Source of the DNA: Robiginitomaculum sp.
Lineage (GTDB): Bacteria > Pseudomonadota > Alphaproteobacteria > Caulobacterales > Maricaulaceae
Reading direction: 5' to 3'
Assembly (NCBI GenBank): GCA_021776635.1
Contig: JAJFFN010000024.1
Location: 1-64,000 of the forward strand
Length of the DNA: 64,000 nt
Part shown: in pieces, positions 16,344 through 25,709 of the stretch
Numbering within the stretch: position 1 is the stretch's first letter
Layout: each line of letters starts with the position of its first letter
Made by a program: the position numbers and the translations under genes
The notes under the pieces: model-generated
What the model was told of the DNA's origin: nothing
The model's input: only the letters and a program-made list of their open reading frames with translations
The model's database searches: none

Positions 16344-16428
16344 ATGTAAAATGTAGTTGATATAATGGAAAGGTAGCTTGACATAATGGTTTTTTGCATG
16401 TATGTAAAGGGTACTTGACTAATTATGG
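16344..16428 (+). promoter_or_regulatory. three direct repeats before the XRE/membrane operon
   Basis: Three related units, each a short A-rich lead plus GTA(G/C)(C)TTGA and an ATAATGG-like end, lie at 16353-16368, 16373-16389 and 16411-16428. Each includes a TTGA(C) and a TAAT-like stretch, so promoter and operator overlap. The third contains the ribosome site of the first gene. The 74-aa XRE protein encoded downstream is the likely ligand. Confidence 0.55.
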
Positions 16429-16436
16429 AGAACATT

Positions 16437-16877
16437 ATGAAACGACCTTTTTACCTAAATCCAGATGCCTTGGAAAAGAAATGGCTATCCCGCGAAGATT
16501 TTTACATTTTTGCTATAGTCCTTATTTTCGGGACATTTGCAGTTTTTACATATCTTGCAATATCTAGTTCACCGCATTCGCAATATGCAGCGATCGGCAC
16601 ATCAGCAGGGTATGGCGGTGGATTGATAGGTGTGTATCAGCACTTTAATCAACAAACTAAAAAAATGGATGAATTCACAACCAATGTATTCAATCAGGCA
16701 ATTGCCCAAGCGGGGCTTAGCACAATTATTATTGTCGCGCTTATTACTTTGTACGGTGGTGTCACGCAGCGCGAGCCAAGCGCGATTTGGACATTGCTCG
16801 CGCCAGTTATGTTTTTAGGGATGACTTGGAAACGAGCCCGCATAATCTCCCGCGCCTTTGCAAGCTTAACTGTTTAG
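16437..16877 (+). CDS. membrane protein of the XRE operon, first gene
   Basis: About 146 residues from ATG at 16437, chosen because GGAG lies 7 bases before it; an in-frame ATG 12 bases earlier is less likely. Three or four hydrophobic segments (about 23-43, 52-66, 90-110 and 115-130) flank a short polar loop with HFNQQTKKMDEF. No family is recognised. It is followed 6 bp later by a second membrane gene and then the XRE regulator, forming an operon behind three direct repeats. Confidence 0.7.
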   Translation: MKRPFYLNPDALEKKWLSREDFYIFAIVLIFGTFAVFTYLAISSSPHSQYAAIGTSAGYGGGLIGVYQHFNQQTKKMDEFTTNVFNQAIAQAGLSTIIIVALITLYGGVTQREPSAIWTLLAPVMFLGMTWKRARIISRAFASLTV

Positions 16878-16883
16878 GAGAAT

Positions 16884-17297
16884 ATGATGACACAGAAACA
16901 AGCCCACCTCAGATATATGAAATTATTTGTCCCTGCTATGGCCATGTATGTGCTTAGTATGTTGGGGATTAGCTTAGCTAAGAAAAACGCGAGCATACCT
17001 GAGCCGCTTTTATACGGTGTAGCGCTCATTCCTGCCGTATTTGTGCTCGTATGGATATGGGGTCATATGCGTTATATTACTGAACTGGATGAGTATTTAC
17101 GTGGTTTGCAAGTCCGAGCTATCATGTTCGCCATGGCAGCAGTTATGGCATTCTCAACTGTATGGGGCATGTTGGAAGAACTAGCTGATGCGCCTGCTAT
17201 GCCCATATTTTTCATCGTCCCTGGATTTTATTTTACATATGGCTTGGCCTACGTAATTGTTGCCAAACGGGCTGGCGTAAAGGGCGGGTATCTATGA
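16884..17297 (+). CDS. membrane protein of the XRE operon, second gene
   Basis: A 137-residue protein with four hydrophobic helices (about 13-30, 42-60, 78-97 and 107-127) and a short acidic loop after helix 2 (ITELDEYLRGLQ). The loop and the helix pattern resemble small membrane proteins that I recall next to XRE regulators in other alphaproteobacteria. TAGGAG precedes ATG; a second ATG follows directly. Its stop overlaps the start of the XRE gene by 4 bp, implying coupled translation. Confidence 0.75.
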   Translation: MMTQKQAHLRYMKLFVPAMAMYVLSMLGISLAKKNASIPEPLLYGVALIPAVFVLVWIWGHMRYITELDEYLRGLQVRAIMFAMAAVMAFSTVWGMLEELADAPAMPIFFIVPGFYFTYGLAYVIVAKRAGVKGGYL

Positions 17298-17518
17298 AAA
17301 ACCGCTTGAAAGTCTTGAGGGCTGAACGGGATTGGTCACAAGCTGTTCTAGGCGAAAAGCTTGATGTTTCACGACAGACCGTAAACGCAATTGAGACTGG
17401 CCGCTACGATCCGTCCCTGCCGCTGGCCTTTAAAATAGCTAAACTGTTCGAATGTATAATTGAACAAATTTTTGAAGATGAAAAAGGAGAAAAAAATGAA
17501 CAAGAAGAAAACATATAG
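17294..17518 (+). CDS. XRE-family HTH transcriptional regulator, 74 aa
   Basis: A minimal Cro/CI-type regulator: RLKVLRAERDWSQAVLGEKL, then DVSRQTVNAIETGRYDPSLP, the classic helix-turn-helix, then a short helix and an acidic Glu/Lys-rich tail. It resembles the short YozG-like XRE proteins commonly coupled to membrane proteins. It probably represses its own operon by binding the repeats at 16344-16428, with the membrane partners perhaps setting the signal (inference). ATGA overlap with the upstream gene. Confidence 0.88.
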   Translation: MKNRLKVLRAERDWSQAVLGEKLDVSRQTVNAIETGRYDPSLPLAFKIAKLFECIIEQIFEDEKGEKNEQEENI

Positions 17519-17735
17519 AAACAATAGTATTCTAATATTAAGTGCTGCTATCCTGGCCGCGGCTTGGATGATCGGTGGACCAGATGTACTTAGTAAATTA
17601 AACTGGAACTCGAAAATCATTGATTTATTGGTATGGATGCCAGCTATGACAGTGTTCTTTTGGTCTATATCTGGCAATAAAATTTTTTTGGCCTGTGAAC
17701 GTAGGTCTTTTAAAAAGCTATTAAATTTGCGATAA
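17496..17735 (+). CDS. small membrane protein, last gene of the XRE operon
   Basis: About 79 residues from ATG at 17496, 3-10 bases after AAAGGAG inside the end of the XRE gene, with which it overlaps by 23 bp in another frame. A Lys-rich start (MNKKKTYRNN) is followed by two hydrophobic segments (about 11-28 and 39-56) and a basic tail. No family is recognised. Its ribosome site and overlap support it as a real fourth member of the operon. Confidence 0.6.
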   Translation: MNKKKTYRNNSILILSAAILAAAWMIGGPDVLSKLNWNSKIIDLLVWMPAMTVFFWSISGNKIFLACERRSFKKLLNLR

Positions 17736-17742
17736 AGGGTCA

Positions 17743-18336
17743 ATGAAATTTGATTCTATTCACAAAACTAAGGCGCGTAATGCGGCTAAAATGATCCGCG
17801 CCAAATTGGCTGCGGATCAACCTGGTGCGGGTATTGAACTTTTACGCCATTGGCCAGATATAGGGAACGGGCTAGATAGAGTTAAAGTCTGCGTCGCGGC
17901 CTTTATTCCTATACATTCTGAGATTGATGTTTTGCCTTTGATGCACGCTTTGCAAGACGCAGGGCATACTCTCGCCTTGCCGTGCATAAAGCGAAAAGCA
18001 CACCCGCTTGAATTTCGTAATTTCACACTAGGCGATAAGCTGAGGCGCGGGGCGTTCGGGACGCGCGAACCCATGCGAAACGCGGCATTGGTTACACCGG
18101 ATATTGTGCTTTTACCTATGTTAGCATATGCACGAGATGGGTACAGACTTGGCTATGGTGGCGGGTTTTATGACCGTACACTGGCATCATTACGCCAAAT
18201 AGAATCGAATGCCGGTGAAATCTATGCTTGCGGCGTGGCATACGCTGGGCAAGAAGTGCCGACAGTGCCCACGGACCAATACGACGAGAAATTGGATGGT
18301 GTGCTGACAGAAACAGGATTTAGGACATTTACATGA
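17743..18336 (+). CDS. 5-formyltetrahydrofolate cyclo-ligase
   Basis: A 197-residue enzyme converting 5-formyl-THF to 5,10-methenyl-THF with ATP, in cytoplasmic folate salvage. Supporting segments are YIPIHSEID-like (AAFIPIHSEIDVLPLM, about 48-63), the LLPMLAYARDGYRLGYGGG nucleotide/folate loop and FYDR at about 148-152. It lies 7 bp after the XRE operon and 10 bp before the phosphoesterase gene. Alphaproteobacteria often have 6S RNA beside this gene; none is evident here. Confidence 0.9.
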   Translation: MKFDSIHKTKARNAAKMIRAKLAADQPGAGIELLRHWPDIGNGLDRVKVCVAAFIPIHSEIDVLPLMHALQDAGHTLALPCIKRKAHPLEFRNFTLGDKLRRGAFGTREPMRNAALVTPDIVLLPMLAYARDGYRLGYGGGFYDRTLASLRQIESNAGEIYACGVAYAGQEVPTVPTDQYDEKLDGVLTETGFRTFT

Positions 18337-18346
18337 GACCTTACCT

Positions 18347-19162
18347 ATGAGATTGGCATTTTTTGGCGATGTGGTGGGACGTTCCGGGCGTAAAGCAATA
18401 AGTAAACATCTGCCACGTCTACGCAAAGATTTGAGCTTGGACGCCGTTGTCATTAACGGCGAAAACGCGGCTGGTGGCTTTGGTATCACCGAAGCAACGG
18501 CGGGCGAGCTTTACGATGCTGGTGCAGATGTCATCACGCTTGGTAATCACAGTTTTGATAACGCTAATGCACTTACTTATATTGAGCGAGAACCACGTTT
18601 ACTGCGTCCCGTTAATTACCCAGCAGGCACAGCGCCGGGCAATGGCTCCGGTCTATATGATATTGGTGGTTACCGTCTTTTGGTGGTCAATGTGCTTGGC
18701 CGCGTGTTTATGGATGCATTGGACGATCCATTTGTGGCGATTGCAAAAGAGTTGGATGCTTGCCCGCTAGGGGAAGTTGCTGATGCTATTTTAGTGGATA
18801 TACACGCAGAAGCCACTTCTGAAAAGCAAGCTATGGGGCATGTATGTGATGGTCGTGTCTCGTTAGTAGTCGGCACGCATCAACATGTGCCCACATCTGA
18901 TACGCGTATTTTACCAAATGGCACAGCTTACCAAACTGATGCAGGCATGTGTGGTGATTATTCCGGTGTTATCGGTATGGATAAAGCCGAACCTATTCAC
19001 CGTTTCACCACCAGAATGCGTGGTGGTCGCTTTGAAACGGCGAGCGGAGAAGGCACACTATGTGGAGTATATGTAGATATTGACAATAAAACCGGATTAG
19101 CCATCCGCGCGGAACCGATACGCGTTGGACCAAGCTTAATGGAACATCTTCCTATGGTTTAA
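18347..19162 (+). CDS. YmdB/TIGR00282-type metallophosphoesterase
   Basis: A 271-residue enzyme of the YmdB family. Metal ligand motifs are GDVVGRSG (Asp at about 8), INGENAAGG, LGNHSFDN and, in the second half, VDIHAEATSEK and VVGTHQHVPT. Family members hydrolyse cyclic nucleotides or related phosphodiesters with two metals. A GACCTTACCT stretch precedes ATG; no strong ribosome site is visible. It lies directly after the folate cyclo-ligase gene and is probably in the same transcript, a pairing frequent in alphaproteobacteria. Confidence 0.9.
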   Translation: MRLAFFGDVVGRSGRKAISKHLPRLRKDLSLDAVVINGENAAGGFGITEATAGELYDAGADVITLGNHSFDNANALTYIEREPRLLRPVNYPAGTAPGNGSGLYDIGGYRLLVVNVLGRVFMDALDDPFVAIAKELDACPLGEVADAILVDIHAEATSEKQAMGHVCDGRVSLVVGTHQHVPTSDTRILPNGTAYQTDAGMCGDYSGVIGMDKAEPIHRFTTRMRGGRFETASGEGTLCGVYVDIDNKTGLAIRAEPIRVGPSLMEHLPMV

Positions 19163-19231
19163 TACATATTGTCTAAGGGGAAATAGCTTTTTCTTTAGAG
19201 CATAAATATTATGATTTCTTTCATGTCTATG

Positions 19232-19263
19232 GGTTGATATACGCAAATAGTCCTCCCATATTT
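19232..19263 (+). promoter_or_regulatory. possible heat-shock promoter of lon
   Basis: GGTTGAT (19232-19238), 16 nt, then CCCATATTT (19255-19263) resembles the sigma-32 promoter (CTTGAA, CCCATAT-type -10). It ends 36 bp before the lon ATG. The -10 part fits well and the -35 poorly, so this is tentative. Confidence 0.35.
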
Positions 19264-19298
19264 GGATGATAGACAACAAGTGAGTTGAAAACAAAGTT

Positions 19299-21701
19299 AT
19301 GACAGAAAAACAAACATTACCAGTTCTACCACTGCGCGATATTGTAGTATTCCCCCATATGGTGGTGCCTCTATTTGTTGGGCGTGATAAATCAATCAAA
19401 GCGCTTGAGGAGGTAATGAAAGCGGATAAAAAAATTCTGCTCCTGACCCAAAAAAACGCCAAAACAGAAGACCCAACAATAGATGATATTCATAATATCG
19501 GGTGTATTGCAAAAATATTACAGTTGCTAAAATTACCGGACGGTACAGTACGCGTACTTGTCGAAGGTGGTGTGCGGGCGCAGGTTGTTCAATTTACTGA
19601 ACAAGCCGAATACTTTGAAGCCCATGCCGTGCCTGTAAAAAGTAAAGGCAAGGCAACTAAGACAACCAAGGTTCTAATGCGCAGTGTTTTTGATCAATTC
19701 ACAAAATATGTAAAACTCAACAAGAAAATATCTGAAGATATTGTTACAGCTGTTGCGGACACCAAAGATGCGGCCAAGCTGGTTGATACGATTGCTGTAC
19801 ATTTGAATGTGAAAATAGCTGAGAAACAAAAGCTTTTGTCCGAAGTTGATGTGTCAAAACGACTTGAAAAAGTGTTTACACTAATGGAAGGCGAAATTAG
19901 CGTTCTAAAAGTAGAGAAAAAAATTCGTGGTCGCGTTAAACGACAAATGGAAAAAACCCAACGCGAATATTACCTAAACGAGCAAATGAAGGCTATTAAG
20001 ACGGAGCTTGGTGGTGAAGAAGATAATGATGAGATCGCGGATTTAACAAAAAACATCTCGGAAACTAAATTTACCAAAGAAGCACGTAAGAAAGCGCAAT
20101 CTGAGCTTAAAAAGCTTTCGCAAATGAGCCCGATGTCGGCAGAAGCCAATGTGTCTCGCAATTATCTTGATTGGCTTTTATCAGTCCCTTGGGGCAAGAA
20201 AAAACGTGTTCGCAAGGATTTGGATGAAGCACAAACCATTCTTGACCGCGATCATTATGGGCTCGATAAAGTCAAAGAACGAATTATCGAACATCTCGCT
20301 GTGCAAACCCGCATGAAGAAACTTAAAGGCCCAATCTTATGTTTGGTTGGCCCACCTGGCGTTGGTAAAACGTCACTTGGGAAATCTATTGCCGAGGCAA
20401 CTGGGCGTGAGTTTGTGCGTGTATCCCTTGGTGGTGTGCGCGACGAGAGTGAAATACGAGGTCATCGCCGCACTTATATTGGGTCTATGCCTGGTCGCAT
20501 AATTCAGCGCATGAAAAAGGCCAAATACACGAATCCCATGTTTTTGCTCGATGAAATTGACAAGATGGGGAGCGATATGCGCGGCGATCCTTCGGCTGCT
20601 CTATTGGAAGTTCTTGATCCAGAACAAAACGCAAATTTCAATGACCATTATTTAGAAGTAGATTACGATCTTTCAGATGTGATGTTCGTGACAACTGCCA
20701 ATACACTCGACATTTCACCGCCGCTTCTTGACCGAATGGAAGTTATTCGTATTCCAGGTTACACCGAAGATGAAAAGGTTGAAATTGTCGAGCAACATTT
20801 GTTAGCTAAACAGATTAAAAACCACGGGCTGCGAAAAGGTGAATTTGTTGTTCAAACAGAAGCCCTTAGAGATATAATCCGGTATTATACGCGTGAAGCA
20901 GGCGTACGTAGTTTAGAGCGTGAACTGGCTAGGCTGGCTCGTAAATCTGTAGCAAAGATTGTTGCGGGCGAAACGAAAAAAATAAACATTACCAAAAAGA
21001 ATTTGAATGATTTTCTTGGTGTGCAAAAATTCCGTTTTGGTGAAGCTGATGACGAAGATCAAATCGGTATGGTTACTGGATTGGCATGGACAGCTGCAGG
21101 TGGTGATATCCTGACAATCGAAGCCGTTTCTATGTCTGGGCGTGGTAAGATGACAATTACTGGCAATTTAAAAGATGTGATGAAGGAAAGTATTTCAGCG
21201 GCAAATGCGTATGTGCAATCTCGGGCTCCAAAATTTGGTATCAGCCCAAAGGTGTTCCGTACAACAGATATCCATGTCCATGTGCCCGAAGGTGCGACGC
21301 CAAAAGACGGTCCGTCTGCTGGTGTTGGTATGGCAACAGCGATAGTTTCTGTGCTGACGGGCATAAAAGTCCGCAAGGATATTGCAATGACGGGCGAAAT
21401 TACATTGCGCGGCCAAGTGCTTCCAATTGGTGGTCTTAAGGAAAAATTACTGGCGGCACTCCGCGGTGGTGTAAAAACAGTCCTTATCCCACTTGACAAT
21501 GCTAAAGACTTGGCAGATATCCCCGACAACGTAAAATCTAAGTTGGAAATTATCCCTGTGGCGACGGTTGATGAAGTATTGCAAAATGCGCTCACGAAAC
21601 CTTTGACACCAGTAAAATGGACAGCTAAAGACGAGGCCGAATTGTCAGGGATGCTTTCCAAAGATAGTTCACAAGATCATGGCGGGGTAACAGCCCATTG
21701 A
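19299..21701 (+). CDS. lon: Lon protease (endopeptidase La)
   Basis: An 800-residue ATP-dependent serine protease of normal length. The N-terminal substrate domain starts LPVLPLRDIVVFPHMVVPL. Walker A GPPGVGKTS is at about 351-359, Walker B FLLDEIDKM follows, and the protease domain has catalytic Ser673 (KDGPSAG) and Lys716 (GGLKEKLLA). It degrades misfolded and regulatory proteins in the cytoplasm; in alphaproteobacteria it also controls cell-cycle factors. A possible heat-shock promoter precedes it, and tRNA-Val follows 28 bp downstream. Confidence 0.97.
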   Translation: MTEKQTLPVLPLRDIVVFPHMVVPLFVGRDKSIKALEEVMKADKKILLLTQKNAKTEDPTIDDIHNIGCIAKILQLLKLPDGTVRVLVEGGVRAQVVQFTEQAEYFEAHAVPVKSKGKATKTTKVLMRSVFDQFTKYVKLNKKISEDIVTAVADTKDAAKLVDTIAVHLNVKIAEKQKLLSEVDVSKRLEKVFTLMEGEISVLKVEKKIRGRVKRQMEKTQREYYLNEQMKAIKTELGGEEDNDEIADLTKNISETKFTKEARKKAQSELKKLSQMSPMSAEANVSRNYLDWLLSVPWGKKKRVRKDLDEAQTILDRDHYGLDKVKERIIEHLAVQTRMKKLKGPILCLVGPPGVGKTSLGKSIAEATGREFVRVSLGGVRDESEIRGHRRTYIGSMPGRIIQRMKKAKYTNPMFLLDEIDKMGSDMRGDPSAALLEVLDPEQNANFNDHYLEVDYDLSDVMFVTTANTLDISPPLLDRMEVIRIPGYTEDEKVEIVEQHLLAKQIKNHGLRKGEFVVQTEALRDIIRYYTREAGVRSLERELARLARKSVAKIVAGETKKINITKKNLNDFLGVQKFRFGEADDEDQIGMVTGLAWTAAGGDILTIEAVSMSGRGKMTITGNLKDVMKESISAANAYVQSRAPKFGISPKVFRTTDIHVHVPEGATPKDGPSAGVGMATAIVSVLTGIKVRKDIAMTGEITLRGQVLPIGGLKEKLLAALRGGVKTVLIPLDNAKDLADIPDNVKSKLEIIPVATVDEVLQNALTKPLTPVKWTAKDEAELSGMLSKDSSQDHGGVTAH

Positions 21702-21729
21702 TTAATTTAGGCAACCCATGTTGAAATGG

Positions 21730-21805
21730 GGGTGATTAGCTCAGATGGTAGAGCATCTCCTTTACACGGAGAGGGTCAGCGGTTCGATCCCGTTATCACC
21801 CACCA
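21730..21805 (+). tRNA. tRNA-Val (TAC)
   Basis: A 76-nt cloverleaf with acceptor GGGTGAT pairing ATCACCC, D-arm TAGCTCAGATGGTAGAGCA, anticodon loop holding TAC, T-arm GGTTCGATCC and an encoded CCA end. The gap from 21806 to 22017 shows no further gene. Confidence 0.96.
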
Positions 21806-22017
21806 GCCTAAATTGTTTCAATATTAATCCTACATTTCTCCGATATTAATTATGCCAAAAATAACGCCGGAGGGTATAAATCCCATCATACAAAGTGGCT
21901 CTAGCTTAACGCTCCATGCTCTAGAATTTTCAAGCTTTCCTTTCGCAACAAGTTAATTTCATTGTATTTTATTAAAAATTAGGCAAACTAATCCAAGATA
22001 ATTTGGGAGGGTATGTC

Positions 22018-22965
22018 ATGAGACTAATATTTGCACGAATTGGGTTATTTGTTTGCCTGGCTATTTCTGCTTGCTCGCCTAAGAGCGAACATAGTCTTGA
22101 TGTGCCAACTGAAAGTGTTGGAGCAGATAGAGACATTCACGGATGTATTGGTTCGGCTGGCTATAGTTGGTCAGAACTTACTCAAGAGTGTGTACGCCTA
22201 TGGGAAGTGGGAACAGTACTTAACGACGCACGTGACCCAGATGCAACATTGTCTGCATATCTAATTAGCGCATGTGAAGGCGCATTTTTAGAACTCTTTT
22301 TACCGACGAGTGATGCTGTTCAATTGGAACTTGGGCAATCAGGCATATGGACGAGCAAGACGGGTGATTATTTTGTTAAGTCAGGCCCAAATGTGAAATA
22401 TTCAGTCTATAATAGTGATGGTCAGCTATTGTTTCAAAGCGAACATATTGCACATAAAGAGGTTCTACGAAATCCGAATGATGATATACTGAGTGAATTC
22501 GGTAAGGTTGTTTCTGTCGAAGACGGTGCATACCCAATGTTCTCGGTCAGCATTGAATTCCCAAAACGTGACATGCAGGTATCATTTTCGCTAAATGTAG
22601 AAGCCGTCGCAATTGATCCATCTGATCTTACCAAAATGGTTGGAGAATATGTCTCAATTAATTATACAAGTGAATTGGAAACTGACCTGGCAGATATGCT
22701 GCTGGACGGTGTATCCTTAGTGGGGAATACAGACGGAATTCAAGAACATTGGGTTGAAATTACGGGCGTTTTGGACGGTGCAGATGCGCCAACGATGAGC
22801 GATCTTCCAGGTATGGTTTATCTGGATGTAACTGGGCATGACAGGATGTCCTTTGAATACTATATAACAGATGAAATGGTGGCGGCAAATGGTAAAGAAG
22901 TGAGCGTTTATTATGTGTCTCAAGGCAAAAACAAAATTACCAAAATCGAAGTTTCCAAAGAATAA
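22018..22965 (+). CDS. hypothetical lipoprotein
   Basis: About 315 residues from ATG at 22018, preceded by GGGAGGG. The N-terminus (MRLIFARIGLFVCLAISAC) is a lipoprotein signal with lipobox ISAC. Just after it comes DIHGCIGSAGYSWSELTQECVRLWE, a short Cys-paired motif I recall in small secreted proteins (GC..SAGY.W......C...W), often in lipoproteins of Bacteroidetes and proteobacteria. The remaining beta-rich region is not recognised. It is followed 20 bp later by a membrane gene. Confidence 0.75.
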   Translation: MRLIFARIGLFVCLAISACSPKSEHSLDVPTESVGADRDIHGCIGSAGYSWSELTQECVRLWEVGTVLNDARDPDATLSAYLISACEGAFLELFLPTSDAVQLELGQSGIWTSKTGDYFVKSGPNVKYSVYNSDGQLLFQSEHIAHKEVLRNPNDDILSEFGKVVSVEDGAYPMFSVSIEFPKRDMQVSFSLNVEAVAIDPSDLTKMVGEYVSINYTSELETDLADMLLDGVSLVGNTDGIQEHWVEITGVLDGADAPTMSDLPGMVYLDVTGHDRMSFEYYITDEMVAANGKEVSVYYVSQGKNKITKIEVSKE

Positions 22966-22985
22966 AAATTTAAGAGGTCTTTAAT

Positions 22986-23618
22986 ATGAAGACGCATTCA
23001 ATATGGCGCATTCTCGCTTGGACTAACATAGTTATCTATGCTTTGCTTGTATACGAGATGTGGCGCTTGTGGACGGCACCAACAGCAGCCGATTTGCCGC
23101 GTGTCACTACGCTTGCGCTTCTGATGGGCTTTGAATTCATCCTTGTTCATTCCGCAATATTTACGCTCGTTTTTCCGCGCAAGGTCACTATTTTATTCCT
23201 TTTCCCAGTTTATGGTGTTGTCGCATTAATGCTTAATTCTGGTGCGCAAAACAATGTAATACTTTACTTATATTTAGGGCTCCTTGTGACCCGATTGCGG
23301 TATTTATTTGGGGAAAAAGATGCACAGCAACGCACCAAGGTTTTGAAGACGTCTATATTATCCGGATTTTTATATCTGTTTGCTGTTGCTGTTATTGCTT
23401 TTGGCGAGACAAGCTTACCGGAGAAGGGCTTAAATAAGGCGTTTCTCACGGCCAATAATTATTATGAGAGCTTAAATGTGCAGGGTATTTTCACCGAAAA
23501 CCCGCATTTACCGCTAATAATGGGTATCGTATATTTTTCACTGATGGTTGGGTTGGAGCTATTGATAATCATTAAAAACAGTTTTAATCATAATAAAGAT
23601 GTTGAAAAACCGAGTTAG
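22986..23618 (+). CDS. polytopic membrane protein, unknown function
   Basis: A 210-residue protein with about six hydrophobic helices (about 10-28, 40-62, 66-84, 90-102, 118-138 and 176-196). A basic loop (LRYLFGEKDAQQRTK) lies between helices 4 and 5. An AAGAGGTC ribosome site precedes the ATG. It lies just after the lipoprotein gene and is probably co-transcribed with it. I do not recognise a named family. Confidence 0.7.
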   Translation: MKTHSIWRILAWTNIVIYALLVYEMWRLWTAPTAADLPRVTTLALLMGFEFILVHSAIFTLVFPRKVTILFLFPVYGVVALMLNSGAQNNVILYLYLGLLVTRLRYLFGEKDAQQRTKVLKTSILSGFLYLFAVAVIAFGETSLPEKGLNKAFLTANNYYESLNVQGIFTENPHLPLIMGIVYFSLMVGLELLIIIKNSFNHNKDVEKPS

Positions 23619-23643
23619 AGTTGGGTTTTTTGTAGGTTAAAGT

Positions 23644-25056
23644 ATGAGCATTAGAAAGTGGCAACCAGGTGAGTTTTCGCTCCTAACTGATGTGGACAGT
23701 TATAAAGCGTCGCATTATTTGCAATATCCTCCTGACACAGAATATGTGTCTAGCTATATTGAAGCTCGGGGTGGCAGGTTTAATAAAATGTTGTTTTTCG
23801 GGCTTCAGGCCTATTTAAAGCGGTGTCTTTCAAGAGCAATTACCCGTGAAGAAATCGACTATGCAGAATAACTCTGGCGCGCCCATGGTGTGCCCTTTAA
23901 TCGTCAAGGTTGGGTGCATATTTTGGAAAAACATAAAGGGGTGTTACCCTTGCGTATTGAAGCGGTGAGAGAAGGGTGCGTTCTCCCAATAAAAAATGTA
24001 GTGGTGCAAGTAGAAAATACAGACCCAGAAGTTCCTTGGTTGACATCTTATATCGAAACTGCGCTATTGCGAGCAGTATGGTACCCGACGACTGTGGCGA
24101 CACTGTCTTGGCATGTGAAGCAGATTATTGGCAAATATTTGCAAGAAACTTGCGAAAAACCTCAGGCTGAATTGCCATTTAAATTACATGATTTTGGGGC
24201 GCGGGGGTCTACCTCCTACGAGGCGGCATCAATCGGTGGGTTGGCACATTTGGTCAATTTTCAAGGTACTGATACCGTTAGTGCTTTGCTGGAGGGGCGT
24301 AATTATTACAATGTGGACATGGCTGGGTTTTCCATCCCTGCTTCAGAGCATTCGACGATGACGGCATGGGGAAGGTCGCGCGAAACGGAAGCTTATGACA
24401 ATATGATCAAACAGTTTGGTGGCGAAGACCGGGTATTTGCAGTGGTCTCTGATAGCTATGATCTGTTTAGTGCTGTTAAAAACATTTGGGGCGGTCATCT
24501 GAAAAATAAAGTTATGGAGAACGGTGGTACTTTGGTCGTTCGGCCTGATAGTGGTAATCCGATCAAGGTTTGCGTTGATGTCGTTGAAAGTCTTGATGAT
24601 ATTTTCGGTTATAAAATAAATTTACGCGGCTATAAAGTTCTTCCGCCTTATGTTCGGGTTATACAAGGTGACGGCGTACATGCACTTTCTATTGAAGCCA
24701 TTTTGCAGAGACTTAAAAAACGAGGTTGGAGCGCAGAGAACATTGCTTTTGGAATGGGGGGAGCGTTGTTACAGCGAGATATCCACCGTGATATAATGAA
24801 CTGGGCAATGAAAGCTAACGCCATAAAATTTACCGACGAAAGTAACTGGAGAGAAGTTTACAAAGACCCAATCACTGACCCAGGAAAAAAATCAAAACGT
24901 GGGCGCCAAGCCCTCGTTAAAGATATTGGTATTTATAAGACAATTCGGAGAACGGAATTGGGAAATAGAGAAAATCAACTCCAAGAGGTTTGGCGAAATG
25001 GCCAGCTTGTAAGGGATCAAACTTTTGATGAAATACGCAAACTATCTAGGTCCTGA
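23644..25056 (+). pseudogene. nadV: nicotinamide phosphoribosyltransferase, interrupted by in-frame TAA
   Basis: The two open stretches 23644-23871 and 23872-25056 are one reading frame of 471 codons broken only by TAA at 23869-23871 (AE-stop-LWRAHG). Both parts match bacterial NAMPT/NadV: DVDSYKASH near the N-terminus, WYPTTVATLS, FGARGSTSYEAASIGG, the catalytic-His region FSIPASEHSTMTAWGR, DSYD and VRPDSGNP. NadV makes NMN from nicotinamide and PRPP for NAD salvage. Everything after the stop is intact, so the mutation is recent, or the stop is read through, or it is a sequence error. GTG at 23890 is a poor restart. Confidence 0.85.
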
Positions 25057-25061
25057 CCCTA
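25047..25061. repeat. 15-bp repeat, inverted copy of 14846-14860
   Basis: taggtcctgaccctaacontext: the 15 bases are the exact inverse of 14846-14860 and include the nadV stop codon, so the last residues of that protein may derive from the repeat. A partial relative (gggtcagacctta) lies at 25141-25153, before ssb. Confidence 0.4.
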
Positions 25062-25223
25062 AAACGTAGAACCATTTCTATATACGCGCAGTAGAAATGT
25101 ACGGCACTATGAAAATTCATCATGGACAGAATCATTAAACTGGGTCAGACCTTAGTCAAATCCAAGACTTGTCTAATATGATTGATTGGAACATAATTAG
25201 AATACATTAAAAGGTGAAATGAT

Positions 25224-25709
25224 ATGGCTGGCTCATTAAATAAAGTTACATTGATTGGAAATTTAGGCAACGACCCTGAAATTCGCTCTATGAATAATGG
25301 CGGTAAAGTCGCCACACTATCTGTTGCAACGACAGATAGCTGGAAAGACAAACAATCTGGTGAGAAACGCGAGAAAACAGAATGGCACCGCGTTGTCATC
25401 TTTGGCGATGGCCTCGTGCGTGTTGCGGAAAATTATTTGAAGAAGGGTTCTAAGATTTATATCGAGGGTTCTTTACAAACACGCAAATGGCAAGACCGGG
25501 ACGGCAATGATAAATATACGACTGAAGTCGTCTTGCAAGGGTTTGGCGGAACATTGATTATGCTCGATAGCCGTGGCGGCGGCGGTGGCGGCGGTGGCGG
25601 CTACAATCAAGATCCAGGATATGGCCAGGGCGGCGGCGGTGCACGCTCAGCATCTGAACAAAAAGGACCTGCCGAAAACTTTGATATGGATGATGACATT
25701 CCGTTTTAA
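25224..25709 (+). CDS. ssb: single-stranded DNA-binding protein
   Basis: A 161-residue SSB. The OB-fold occupies about 4-112 ([38 protein letters not shown]). A Gly-rich linker with a run of glycines near 117-125 follows, and the acidic tip DDDIPF ends the protein, which recruits repair and replication partners. It coats ssDNA in replication and recombination. AAGGTGAAATGAT precedes the ATG. Single gene; the Gly run is encoded by repeated GGC/GGT codons. Confidence 0.96.
   Translation: MAGSLNKVTLIGNLGNDPEIRSMNNGGKVATLSVATTDSWKDKQSGEKREKTEWHRVVIFGDGLVRVAENYLKKGSKIYIEGSLQTRKWQDRDGNDKYTTEVVLQGFGGTLIMLDSRGGGGGGGGGYNQDPGYGQGGGGARSASEQKGPAENFDMDDDIPF

Noticed and set aside
17500-17743. 6S RNA expected next to the folate cyclo-ligase gene
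   Set aside because: The region is fully occupied by the XRE operon and shows no 6S-like fold.
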